Origin: Candidatus Rokuibacteriota bacterium
GTDB taxonomy: Bacteria > Methylomirabilota > Methylomirabilia > Rokubacteriales > CSP1-6
Assembly: GCA_016188005.1 (NCBI GenBank)
Contig: JACPIQ010000042.1
Location: 1 to 43,128, forward strand
DNA length: 43,128 nt
Reading direction: 5' to 3'
Both the position numbers and the translations under genes were made by a program. Of the stretch, positions 1 through 7,220 are shown one piece after another; positions within the stretch are counted from its first letter, which is position 1, and the number at the start of each line of letters is the position of its first letter. Under the pieces are notes generated by a model that saw only the letters and a program-made list of their open reading frames with translations, ran no database searches and was not told where the DNA came from.

Positions 1-1038
1 GAGAACGAGCGGAGCGTCGTCAATGCCCAGATCGTGGCGACGCAGGCCGGCGTGCGCACGAGCTTCGCGACGAACTCGGAGGGGCTCGTCTTCGCGTACC
101 AGCCGCTCTTCTGGGCCGCGTACGGGCGCGTGCCGATCGTGGTCCACGTCGCCCACCGGGCCATGGAGCCGCCGACGGTGATCGTCACGGACGACCATGA
201 CACCATCATCTTCCGGGACGCGCACTGGCTGCAGTTCTACTGCGAGAACGCGCAGGACGTGTTCGACACCACGCTGCAGGCGTACCGCGTCGCGGAGGAC
301 CACGAGGTGCTCTTGCCCGCGTTTGTCACCTACGCCGGCTGGGAGGTGTCCCACGCGAGCTTCCCGCTCACGGTGCCGACCCAGGCCCAGGTGGATGCCT
401 TCCTGCCGCGCTACACGCTGCCGCCGGGCCTCGACGTGCTCGAGACCAATCTGCGCGAGCTCTACGGCCGCCGGCGGACGACCTCGGCCGGGTGGTCGGC
501 CGAATACATGGAGCTTCGCGCCAACGTCGACCGGGCCCTCAACGTGACGGCCAGGGAGAAGATCCGCGCCGCGCACCGGGAGTTCGTCCAGGTGTTCGGG
601 CGCGGGTATGGCGGCCTGGCCGAGGGCTACCAGACCGAGGATGCCGAGGTGGTGCTGGCGGTCATGGGCAACGTGGCCACGGTGGCGCGGGACACGATCG
701 ACGCGCTGCGCGCCGACGGCCGGCGGGTCGGGATGCTCAAGCTCCGCACGCTCCGCCCGTTCCCCCTGGAAGAGGTACGCGCGGCGTGCGTCGGCGCCAA
801 GGTGGTGCTGGCGCTGGATCGCAACCCCGTCTACCTCATGTACCACGAGCTCCGGTCGGCGCTGTACGGGCAGCCCGGGGCCCCGCTCGTCCTGGGCCGG
901 GTGATCGCGCTTGGGGGCAGGAACTTCACGAGTCACGACATGCGCGAGCTGGCCCTGGAGGGGCTCGAGGCGGCCCGGACGGGACGTGGCGAGGAGCTGG
1001 CCTGGCGCTTCCGTGTCGCCAAGGGCGAGAAGGAGTGA
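1..1038 (+). CDS. porA: Pyruvate/2-oxoacid:ferredoxin oxidoreductase alpha subunit, 5' end cut by window
   Basis: The frame is open from base 1 and ends in TGA at 1036-1038, giving 345 visible codons; the true start lies upstream. The protein matches the PorA family, which carries the transketolase-like pyrimidine and C-terminal domains of ferredoxin-linked 2-oxoacid oxidation to acyl-CoA and CO2. Visible family features are the GVRTSFATNSEGL segment near the start, PIVVHVAHRAMEPP, and QFYCENAQDVFDTTLQ followed by a run resembling the PorA core. The later VVLAVMGNVATVARDTID segment is the usual Rossmann-like C-terminal part. PorB follows 4 nt downstream, so the two form a complex. The gamma and ferredoxin (delta) subunits are not in the window and may lie upstream. 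The exact 2-oxoacid cannot be read from sequence. Confidence 0.9.
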   Translation, partial: ENERSVVNAQIVATQAGVRTSFATNSEGLVFAYQPLFWAAYGRVPIVVHVAHRAMEPPTVIVTDDHDTIIFRDAHWLQFYCENAQDVFDTTLQAYRVAEDHEVLLPAFVTYAGWEVSHASFPLTVPTQAQVDAFLPRYTLPPGLDVLETNLRELYGRRRTTSAGWSAEYMELRANVDRALNVTAREKIRAAHREFVQVFGRGYGGLAEGYQTEDAEVVLAVMGNVATVARDTIDALRADGRRVGMLKLRTLRPFPLEEVRAACVGAKVVLALDRNPVYLMYHELRSALYGQPGAPLVLGRVIALGGRNFTSHDMRELALEGLEAARTGRGEELAWRFRVAKGEKE

Positions 1039-1042
1039 GGGC

Positions 1043-1951
1043 ATGTCCATGAAAATGGTGCTCGAGACCGCTGACCAACGCGCGTACCGCAACATCGACG
1101 CCGGGCAGTGCCCCGGGTGCCCGTCGAACCTCGCCGCCAAGCTCGTGATGCAGATCGTGTTCCAGGTCGCTGACCGGGAGGGCACGGAGCCCATCATGTT
1201 CGGCCAGGGCTGCGGCATCGGTCGCGACATCCTCCAGCGGAGCGGCATCGGCACCCACGACAGCGCCTGCGTGGGGCTCCGGCTGGCCATGGAGATGCGG
1301 GGGATCGACCGGCCCGTGGTCGTCATCGATGGCGACGGGCAGCTCGACATGGGATTCGATGACTTCACGGGCGCCTTCCAGCTGGGCTATCCCTACCTGC
1401 ACATCATCTGCGACAACCAGGCCTATGCCTCCAGCGGCAGCCACGCGACGGGCATGACCGACCTGCTCGCCCGGGTCAGCACCCGGCCGAGCGGGCGTGT
1501 GAGCAAGCCCGACGGCCGCAGCGTGGTGCGCAAGCAGCCCGCGATGATGATCAAATTCAGCGGGGCCCGCTACACCGCCACCGCGTCGACGTCGCACCTG
1601 CCCGATTTCATCAAGAAGATCGAGCGCGGGCTGCGCGAGATGCCCGCCTTCATCCAGCTCTTCACTCCGTGCAACGTGAACTGGGGGTACGACGACGACC
1701 AGTCGGCCCACATCACGCGACTCGGCGTCACCTCCGGCATCTGGCCGCTCTGGGAATGGGGCGACGACGGCTTTCGCCGCACGATTCCCTTTGCCCGCGA
1801 CGGCTTCGGAGACAACCTGGGTGAATACCTGCGTGGCCAGCGCCGCTACGGGCACCTCAAGGACGGCGGCACGGGCGAGGTCGAGCAGTACGTCCTCGAG
1901 CTCAACGACCTGGTGGACAGGCTCGAGCGAGGCTTCGGCGGCCCGAAGTAG
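1043..1951 (+). CDS. porB: Pyruvate/2-oxoacid:ferredoxin oxidoreductase beta subunit (TPP-binding)
   Basis: A 302-aa thiamine-diphosphate subunit of the ferredoxin-linked oxidoreductase. The ATG at 1043 follows the porA stop by 4 nt with a GGAGTGAGGG ribosome-binding stretch. Cys23 and Cys26 (QCPGCPSN), the Cys of GQGCGIG and the Cys of FTPCNVNWGYD correspond to the four ligands of the proximal [4Fe-4S] cluster in PorB proteins. The TPP/Mg motif is VVIDGDGQLDMG, ending with the Asn in CDNQAYASSG. The usual GDGD is GDGQ here, a mild variant. Codons between 911 and 1042 in the same frame belong to porA sequence and are not part of this protein. Family assignment is firm; substrate preference is inferred only. 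Confidence 0.92.
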   Translation: MSMKMVLETADQRAYRNIDAGQCPGCPSNLAAKLVMQIVFQVADREGTEPIMFGQGCGIGRDILQRSGIGTHDSACVGLRLAMEMRGIDRPVVVIDGDGQLDMGFDDFTGAFQLGYPYLHIICDNQAYASSGSHATGMTDLLARVSTRPSGRVSKPDGRSVVRKQPAMMIKFSGARYTATASTSHLPDFIKKIERGLREMPAFIQLFTPCNVNWGYDDDQSAHITRLGVTSGIWPLWEWGDDGFRRTIPFARDGFGDNLGEYLRGQRRYGHLKDGGTGEVEQYVLELNDLVDRLERGFGGPK

Positions 1952-1958
1952 TCTGGCC

Positions 1959-2741
1959 GTGGGCCCGCCCCGAACGGCCCGTGCGCTCTACCTCATGAGT
2001 GGCGGCTGGTGTTCCGTTGAGCGGAGTGTCCTGAACGCAGGCGTCGGCATCGCGGGAGAGCGCGTTCTCACCCCGATTCCCATGGCCGTGGTGGACACCC
2101 GTGACGGGTGGCTCCTGTTCGACACGGGGATGAACTGCGAAGGCCTCCATGATCCCGAGGGCACGTGGGGCGAGCGGGCGAAGACGATCCAGCCCAGGCT
2201 GGTGCCCGAGGACGACGTCCGTCATCGGCTCGGCGAGGTGGGCGTGAACCCCGAGGAGATCCGTGTGGTCGTGAACTCGCACCTCCACTGGGATCACTGC
2301 GGGGGCAACCGCCTGTTCCGCCACTGCCCGATCGTGGCGCAGCGCGCCGAGATGGCCTTCGCGCGCGAACCGTCGGGGTGCGTCGGCGGCGGGTACATGG
2401 CGAACCATTTCGACCTGCCGCTCACGTACGACTTGATCGAGGGGAACCAGGAGATCGCGCCCGGCGTGCGCACCATGACGACTCGCGGCCACACGCCCGG
2501 GCACCAGTCACTGCTGGTCGACCTCGAGAGCGGCCGCCGCGTGGCCTTGTGTGCCGACGCCGCCTACACGTACGCCACCCTCGAGCACCGCCTGCTGTCG
2601 GACAACGTCTGGAACGGCGACGAGACTGCCAGCAGTCTCGAGCGCCTCCGGCGCCTCGATGCCGAGGGCGTGATGCTCGTCCCGGGACACGAGCCCGCGC
2701 TGTGGGCGCGGCTGGGTGCACCCCCGGTGCGGCTGACCTGA
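1959..2741 (+). CDS. Metallo-beta-lactamase-fold hydrolase, N-acyl homoserine lactonase-like
   Basis: A 260-aa MBL-fold protein. The zinc motif HLHWDH appears in VVVNSHLHWDHCGGN, later ligands in TRGHTPGHQSLL and CADAAY, and a C-terminal PGHEP histidine, in the order typical of AiiA/AttM-type lactonases and related hydrolases. I prefer the GTG at 1959 because the segment RALYLMSGGWCSVERSVLN looks like the conserved first beta strand of this family. An ATG start at 1995 would cut that strand. No strong ribosome-binding site supports either start. It lies 7 nt after porB and 49 nt before an enolase-superfamily gene. Quorum quenching is possible, but hydrolysis of another lactone or ester in the neighbouring catabolic pathway is equally likely. 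Confidence 0.82.
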   Translation: MGPPRTARALYLMSGGWCSVERSVLNAGVGIAGERVLTPIPMAVVDTRDGWLLFDTGMNCEGLHDPEGTWGERAKTIQPRLVPEDDVRHRLGEVGVNPEEIRVVVNSHLHWDHCGGNRLFRHCPIVAQRAEMAFAREPSGCVGGGYMANHFDLPLTYDLIEGNQEIAPGVRTMTTRGHTPGHQSLLVDLESGRRVALCADAAYTYATLEHRLLSDNVWNGDETASSLERLRRLDAEGVMLVPGHEPALWARLGAPPVRLT

Positions 2742-2790
2742 TGAGCCGCGACGTGCCCGACGAAGAGGTCGGGCGGCCAGGAGCTGACAC

Positions 2791-3918
2791 ATGAAGGTTA
2801 CGACCATCGCAGCCGGCATCGTCGAGATTCCCCTCCGCAACACGTTCACCACGGCCCATGGCTCGCTGGCCGTCCAACGGAGCGTGATCGCGCGCGTGGA
2901 CACCGACGAGGGCCTGGTGGGATGGGGGAACGTCGACCCCGCCCCGGGCTATTCGGAGATGACCGTCGACCAGGTGCTCACCAGCGTGGACGATGCCCTC
3001 GCGCCGGCGATCGTCGGCCTCGACCCGCTGAACGTGACTGCGGCGCTCGAGCGGCTCGAGGGCCAGCGGCCCCACGACAAGGAGGCCCACGCGCTCCTGG
3101 AGATGGCGCTCCTGGACATCAAGGGGAAGGCGCTCGGGGTGCCGGTCTGGTCGCTGCTGGGCGGGCAGGTGCGGGAGCGCGTGGCGCTGAACGCGTGGAT
3201 CGGGGCCGTGCCGGCGGCTCAGGCGGCCAGCGAAGCGGCCGGATGGTGCGCCCAGGGGTTCCGGTCGGCGAAGATCAAGGTCGGGGGACGGTTCGAGGAC
3301 GACGTGGCCCGTGTGGCGGCCGTGCGAGAGGCGGTGGGCGGGCGAATGAGCCTGCGGGTGGATGCCAACGAGGGGCTGGACGTGGACGGGGCCATCCGGC
3401 TGGCGCAGGGACTGGCCCCGTATGACCTGGTGCTGTTCGAGCAGCCCGTGCCCCGGCGAGATCTGCCGGGTCTCGCCCGGGTGCGGCGTGCGAGCCCGAT
3501 CCCCATCATGGCGGACGAGAGCGTGCGGGACGGGCGCAGCGTGATCGAGATCATCCGACACGAGGCGGCAGACCTCATCAAGGTCAAGGTGATGAAGCAG
3601 GGGGGCCTCCTGCGCACGCTCCAGCTGGTGGCGGTCGCGGAGGCCGCCGGACTCCGGGTCGTCCTGGGACACGGCTTCGGCCTGTGGGTGAGTACGCTGG
3701 CCGAGGTGCACGTCGCCGCCGCGGCCCCGGCCATCATCGAGGGGTGCGAGGCCGTCGGGCCCCTCAAGATGGCGGGCGAGGTCGTCGTGAATCCACCGGA
3801 GATCGTCGGCGGGAGCGTGCGGGTCCCCGATCTCCCAGGCCTGGGCGTCGACATGGACGAAGACCGGCTCGCCGGCTACGGGTGGCGGACTCAGGCGGGG
3901 CATGGATCTCGGGCTTGA
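2791..3918 (+). CDS. Mandelate racemase/muconate lactonizing enzyme family protein (enolase superfamily)
   Basis: A 375-aa protein with the muconate-lactonizing subgroup pattern: an N-terminal capping domain (about residues 1-125) and a TIM barrel. The barrel carries the KIK catalytic dyad (SAKIKVGG), metal ligands in VDANEG, LFEQPV and ADES, and the second base lysine in IKVKVMKQGG. These enzymes abstract a proton alpha to a carboxylate, as in cycloisomerases, dipeptide epimerases and acid-sugar dehydratases; the substrate cannot be read from sequence. The ATG at 2791 is preceded by AGGAG at about 2779. The 3' end overlaps the next SDR gene by 17 nt, so they are translationally linked. The neighbours suggest catabolism of a cyclic or hydroxylated acid. 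Confidence 0.88.
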   Translation: MKVTTIAAGIVEIPLRNTFTTAHGSLAVQRSVIARVDTDEGLVGWGNVDPAPGYSEMTVDQVLTSVDDALAPAIVGLDPLNVTAALERLEGQRPHDKEAHALLEMALLDIKGKALGVPVWSLLGGQVRERVALNAWIGAVPAAQAASEAAGWCAQGFRSAKIKVGGRFEDDVARVAAVREAVGGRMSLRVDANEGLDVDGAIRLAQGLAPYDLVLFEQPVPRRDLPGLARVRRASPIPIMADESVRDGRSVIEIIRHEAADLIKVKVMKQGGLLRTLQLVAVAEAAGLRVVLGHGFGLWVSTLAEVHVAAAAPAIIEGCEAVGPLKMAGEVVVNPPEIVGGSVRVPDLPGLGVDMDEDRLAGYGWRTQAGHGSRA

Positions 3919-4690
3919 GGGCCAGTGCTGCCTGATCACCGGCGGCAGCCGCGGGATCGGGCGTGCCGCGGCGCTGGCACTCTGTCGCGAGGGAGCGCGC
4001 GTCGCGGTGGCAGCCCGGGAGCCGGCAGTCCTGGATGAGACGGCGGCTGCGATCGAGGCTGAGACCGGGCGGCGGCCCGTGACCGTCACGGCCGACTGTA
4101 CGCGCCCGGCCGACGTGACGGCGATGGTGAGCGCGGTGACCGGGCGGCTGGGCCGGATCGACATCCTGGTCAACTCCGTCGGGGCGGCCAAGGGCGGTGA
4201 CTTTCTCCGGCTCACGGAGGAGGACTGGGAGGACAGCCTTGCGCTCAAGCTCATGGGCCAGATCCGCTGCTGCCGTGAAGTCCTGGCGGGGATGCGTGCC
4301 CAGGGCGGGGGGACGATCGTCAACGTCATCGGGCACCGGGGCAAGCAGCCGGACGGGCACGCCCTGCCGGCGGGCGTGGCCAACGCGGGGCTGATGAACT
4401 TCACGCTCGGGCTCGCCCAGGAAGAGGCCCGCCACGGCATCCGCGTCGTCGGCATCAACCCGGCCCCGGTCGAGACGCGTCGGCTGCAGTCGGTGTTCGA
4501 GACGGAGGCGCGGCTGCAGGGCGTTTCGACAGAGGAGGTCCGCCGCCGCTGGCTCGCTCACGTCCCGCTCGGGCGGGCGGCAAGTCCCGCGGAGATCGCC
4601 GCCGTGATCGCGTTCCTCGCCTCGCCGCGGGCGAGCTTCGTCACCGGGGCGATTCTCCACGTGGACGGTGGGGCGACGCGATGTCTATGA
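3902..4690 (+). CDS. SDR-fold protein with a non-canonical active site
   Basis: A 262-aa short-chain dehydrogenase/reductase-fold protein. The cofactor glycine motif is GGSRGIGRAAAL near the N-terminus and NSVGAAKGG replaces the usual NNAG region. The catalytic part is unusual. The active-site Asn before the central helix reads LKLMG instead of VNLxG, the Ser segment is NVIGHRG, and the YxxxK dyad is absent because its position reads GHALPAGVANAGL. The C-terminal VTGAILHVDGG is typical of the family. The protein may keep dinucleotide binding with altered chemistry, or belong to a divergent SDR subgroup with an NVIG motif that I recall from proteobacteria. It overlaps the upstream enolase-superfamily gene by 17 nt, which argues for a shared pathway. 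Confidence 0.82.
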   Translation: MDLGLEGQCCLITGGSRGIGRAAALALCREGARVAVAAREPAVLDETAAAIEAETGRRPVTVTADCTRPADVTAMVSAVTGRLGRIDILVNSVGAAKGGDFLRLTEEDWEDSLALKLMGQIRCCREVLAGMRAQGGGTIVNVIGHRGKQPDGHALPAGVANAGLMNFTLGLAQEEARHGIRVVGINPAPVETRRLQSVFETEARLQGVSTEEVRRRWLAHVPLGRAASPAEIAAVIAFLASPRASFVTGAILHVDGGATRCL

Positions 4691-4709
4691 GCGGTTTCCA
4701 GGATCTGTA

Positions 4710-4744
4710 GCGCCGGCCCCGGCGGCATGCGCCGGGGCCGGCGC
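4710..4744 (+). terminator. Perfect 15-bp GC stem-loop after the SDR gene
   Basis: Bases 4710-4724 (gcgccggccccggcg) are the exact reverse complement of 4730-4744, leaving a 5-nt loop, gcatg. The hairpin starts 20 nt after the SDR stop and ends 29 nt before the amidohydrolase ATG. No T-run follows, so it is not a textbook intrinsic terminator; it could be an attenuator, an mRNA-stabilising hairpin or an internal operon boundary. Confidence 0.5.
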
Positions 4745-4773
4745 GGAACGATTTCGACGAAAGGAGCCCGCGA

Positions 4774-5853
4774 ATGGACAAGTACTACGTGATCGACGCA
4801 GACGGACACGTGGTCGAGCCGCTCTCGCTCTACCGCGAGTACACCGACCCCAAGTGGCGGGATCTCGTCCCCAAGGGGCGGCCATACAAGATGCTGAATG
4901 TCGGCAAGCCGCTGGGGGTGCCGGAGGCGACCGACGAGGTGCCGCGGCCGAGCGAGAACTCCAGGATGCTGCCGGGCGGTGACCGGGATCCCCACGTCCG
5001 GGTCAAGGACATGGACACGGACCTGATCGACGTTGCGGTCTGCTTCCCGTCGCTCGCCACCAGCCTGTGCGCCCTGGAAAACATCGAGCTCGAGGCGGCG
5101 ATGCTCACGGCCTACAACCGCTGGATGGCTGACCACTGTGCCCCGTATCCCAAGCGGCTCAAGGGCGTGATGATGGTGGCGATGCGGGACATGGATCTCG
5201 CCGTGAAGGAGATCCGCCGGTGCGCCAAGGAGCCGTGGGTTGTGGGGATCTGCGTCTCGGGCCACATGGACGACAAGAACCTCGACCACCCGTTCTTCTC
5301 CCCCCTCTGGACGGAGGCCCAGGAGCAGGACCTGCCCATCTGCGTCCACGCGGGGACCGCGCGGCCCCCGTACCCGCTGGGGACCCTCGAGCTGGGCAAC
5401 AACTTCTTTCTGCTCCACAGCATGCAGCACCCCATGGAGCAGCAGCGGGCCGTGGGCGCGCTCATCGGAGGCGGCGTGCTGGACCGGTTCTCAAGAGTCC
5501 GCTTTGCGTTCCTCGAGTCCGGGTGCGGATGGGTGCCGTGGTTCATGGAGCGGCTGGACGAGCGCTTCGAGAAGCTTCGCCAGCACGTACCGTTGTGCAT
5601 GAAGTCGCCGCGGGAGCACATGACCGGACCGCAGTGCTTCTTCGCCTGCGACCCTGACGAATCGAGTGTCGAGCACTTTCTCGCAGTGATGGGAGAGGAT
5701 CGTCTGATCTACGCGTCTGACTATCCGCACTGGGACGCGAAGTTCCCCGGCACGGTCGAGATGATCGCCGCTCGCACGACGCTGTCGGATCGACAGAAGG
5801 CGAAGGTCCTGGGCGGGAATGCCATGCGGCTCTTCGCGCGGCTCAGCGCCTAG
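4774..5853 (+). CDS. Amidohydrolase family protein (amidohydrolase-2 TIM barrel)
   Basis: A 359-aa metal-dependent hydrolase or decarboxylase of the amidohydrolase-2 group. The N-terminal YVIDADGHVVEP supplies the first metal-binding Asp/His pair, ICVHAGTARPP a barrel histidine, and YASDYPHWDAKFPG the C-terminal catalytic Asp, as in aminocarboxymuconate-semialdehyde decarboxylase-like proteins. The ATG at 4774 is preceded by AAAGGAG with good spacing. It sits in a run with an enolase-superfamily enzyme and an ABC importer, so a role in degrading an imported organic acid or aromatic ring-cleavage product is plausible. The precise reaction, hydrolysis or non-oxidative decarboxylation, cannot be decided from sequence. 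Confidence 0.88.
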   Translation: MDKYYVIDADGHVVEPLSLYREYTDPKWRDLVPKGRPYKMLNVGKPLGVPEATDEVPRPSENSRMLPGGDRDPHVRVKDMDTDLIDVAVCFPSLATSLCALENIELEAAMLTAYNRWMADHCAPYPKRLKGVMMVAMRDMDLAVKEIRRCAKEPWVVGICVSGHMDDKNLDHPFFSPLWTEAQEQDLPICVHAGTARPPYPLGTLELGNNFFLLHSMQHPMEQQRAVGALIGGGVLDRFSRVRFAFLESGCGWVPWFMERLDERFEKLRQHVPLCMKSPREHMTGPQCFFACDPDESSVEHFLAVMGEDRLIYASDYPHWDAKFPGTVEMIAARTTLSDRQKAKVLGGNAMRLFARLSA

Positions 5854-5863
5854 AAGCCAAGGC

Positions 5864-5893
5864 ACGCCGGTCGGGGATACCCCGACGGTCGGC
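5864..5893 (+). other. Stem-loop between amidohydrolase and small-protein genes
   Basis: GTCGGGG (5870-5876), a 3-nt loop ATA and CCCCGAC (5880-5886) form a perfect 7-bp stem. It can be extended by GCCG/CGGC on either side across a 3-nt bulge. It begins 11 nt after the amidohydrolase stop and no T-run follows. It may be a weak terminator or a processing hairpin. Confidence 0.35.
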
Positions 5894-5906
5894 GTCCGGG
5901 GCGCCC

Positions 5907-6116
5907 ATGAGCGAGACACCGCTGAACGAGTTCGGACGAGTCGTGTGCGAGGTGGATCTCGAACCTCAGCAGCTCGAGTACGTGCGGCGCATGATGACGC
6001 GGTACGAGCTCCCCGACATCGCCAAGGCGATCAGGGTCCTCGTGAACCACGCGCAGGCGGCTCCTCAGCTGGAGGAGCAGATCTTCAAGAAGGTGCGCTG
6101 CCGACACTGCATCTGA
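5907..6116 (+). CDS. Small protein, ribbon-helix-helix-like core, C-terminal CxxC
   Basis: A 69-aa acidic-to-basic protein starting at ATG 5907. The middle reads DLEPQQLEYVRRMMTRYELP followed by DIAKAIRVLVNHAQ. That alternation of a strand-like stretch with a KAIRVLV helix recalls small ribbon-helix-helix DNA-binding proteins. The C-terminus ends in VRCRHCI, a possible metal-binding or redox CxxC pair. No named family is recognised. It lies between an amidohydrolase and the binding-protein gene of an ABC importer, in the same direction, so it could be a local regulator or an accessory protein. The coding call rests on an intact frame, a fitting position in the run and protein-like composition; the ribosome-binding site is weak. 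Confidence 0.6.
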   Translation: MSETPLNEFGRVVCEVDLEPQQLEYVRRMMTRYELPDIAKAIRVLVNHAQAAPQLEEQIFKKVRCRHCI

Positions 6117-6169
6117 TCTCGAACAGGTGAGAGAGGGGCCCTTGTGGCCCGAACAAGAGGAGGATGCCC

Positions 6170-7210
6170 ATGGCTAAGCGGCTGGGTGGTCTTCGCTTCT
6201 CGGTGATGGTGGGCGTCGTGTTGCTCGGGGTCGCTGCCTCGGGCGTGGCCGTCGGCGCGGACCCCAAGTACGACGCCGCCAAGAAGGAAGGCAAGGTCGT
6301 GTGGTACGTGTCGATGTTCGACGTCGACACGGCCGAGCAGGTGCGCAAGGCGTTCGAAGCAAAGTATCCCGGGGTGCACGTGGACGTCGTCCGGGCGACG
6401 GCTGGCGTGATCTACCAGCGTGTTCTCCAGGAAAGCCAGGCCGGCGTGTATCCGAACGACGTCTTCAGCAGCACGGAGGAAGGGCACTACGTGGGGCTGA
6501 AGGGGAAGGGGCTCCTCGAGCAGTACGTACCGGTCGATGCAAACAAGGTCATCAAGCGGTTCCAGGGACTCGATCCCGAGAATTACTACCAGGTCGCGTC
6601 GGTGGGACTGATCCTCATCACGCACAACTCGGAGAAGGTGCCGCCGGGCACGGCGCCGAAGACGTGGAAGGAGTTCCTGGACCCGAAGTGGAAGGGCAAG
6701 ATCAGCATCGGGCATCCTGCGTTCAGCGGCTACGTGGCGACGTGGGTACTCGCCGTGACGAAGCTCTACGGATGGCAGTACTTCGAGGCCCTGGCCAAGC
6801 AGAATCCGCAAATCGGGCGCTCCATCATCGATACCGTCACGATGCTCAACGCGGGAGAGCGGATGGTCGCGGCCGGGCCTGACTTCATCACGCTGAAGAG
6901 CAAGAACAAGGGAAACCCCGTGGACCTCGTCTACCCGGAGGACGGCTCCGTGTTGATGACGGCTCCATCGGCCATCATGAAACGGGGGCCGCACCCCAAC
7001 GCGGCGAAGCTGTTCATGGACTTCGTGATGTCGGTCGAGTACTCGCAGGTGCTGGCCAAGAACGGCGGCGCGCCGCTCCGGCCGGAGGTCACCCCCCCGA
7101 AGGGGCTCCGCCCGCTCACGGATGTCAAGCTGCTGAGGCCGACCCTGGAGGAGATCAAGACAGGCATCCCGGCGATCATCGAGAAGTTCCGGTCGACGTT
7201 CGGGGTCTAG
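6170..7210 (+). CDS. ABC transporter substrate-binding protein (Fe3+/small-anion type)
   Basis: A 346-aa periplasmic binding protein. A basic N-terminus and a hydrophobic stretch (about residues 9-30) end at a likely signal-peptidase site near VAVGA|DPK. The mature part begins YDAAKKEGKVVWYVS and carries the fold of the FbpA/AfuA-like family (SBP_bac_6/11), which binds iron(III) or small organic anions. Two in-frame ATGs are possible: 6164 lies directly against the AGGAGG at 6158-6163, whereas 6170 has a normal 6-nt spacing, so I chose 6170. Permease and ATPase genes follow immediately. Given the catabolic genes upstream, an organic acid or phosphonate-like ligand is as likely as iron. Confidence 0.9.
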   Translation: MAKRLGGLRFSVMVGVVLLGVAASGVAVGADPKYDAAKKEGKVVWYVSMFDVDTAEQVRKAFEAKYPGVHVDVVRATAGVIYQRVLQESQAGVYPNDVFSSTEEGHYVGLKGKGLLEQYVPVDANKVIKRFQGLDPENYYQVASVGLILITHNSEKVPPGTAPKTWKEFLDPKWKGKISIGHPAFSGYVATWVLAVTKLYGWQYFEALAKQNPQIGRSIIDTVTMLNAGERMVAAGPDFITLKSKNKGNPVDLVYPEDGSVLMTAPSAIMKRGPHPNAAKLFMDFVMSVEYSQVLAKNGGAPLRPEVTPPKGLRPLTDVKLLRPTLEEIKTGIPAIIEKFRSTFGV

Positions 7211-7220
7211 CGGGCCGGCC

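Noticed and set aside
34-1038. GTG at 34 as the start of the first gene
   Set aside because: The frame is open from base 1 and PorA-like residues precede position 34, so the gene is cut by the window edge.
2422-4458. Long minus-strand open frame opposite the enolase-superfamily and SDR genes
   Set aside because: Arg/Pro/Ser-rich shadow with no family features; the plus-strand genes are convincing.
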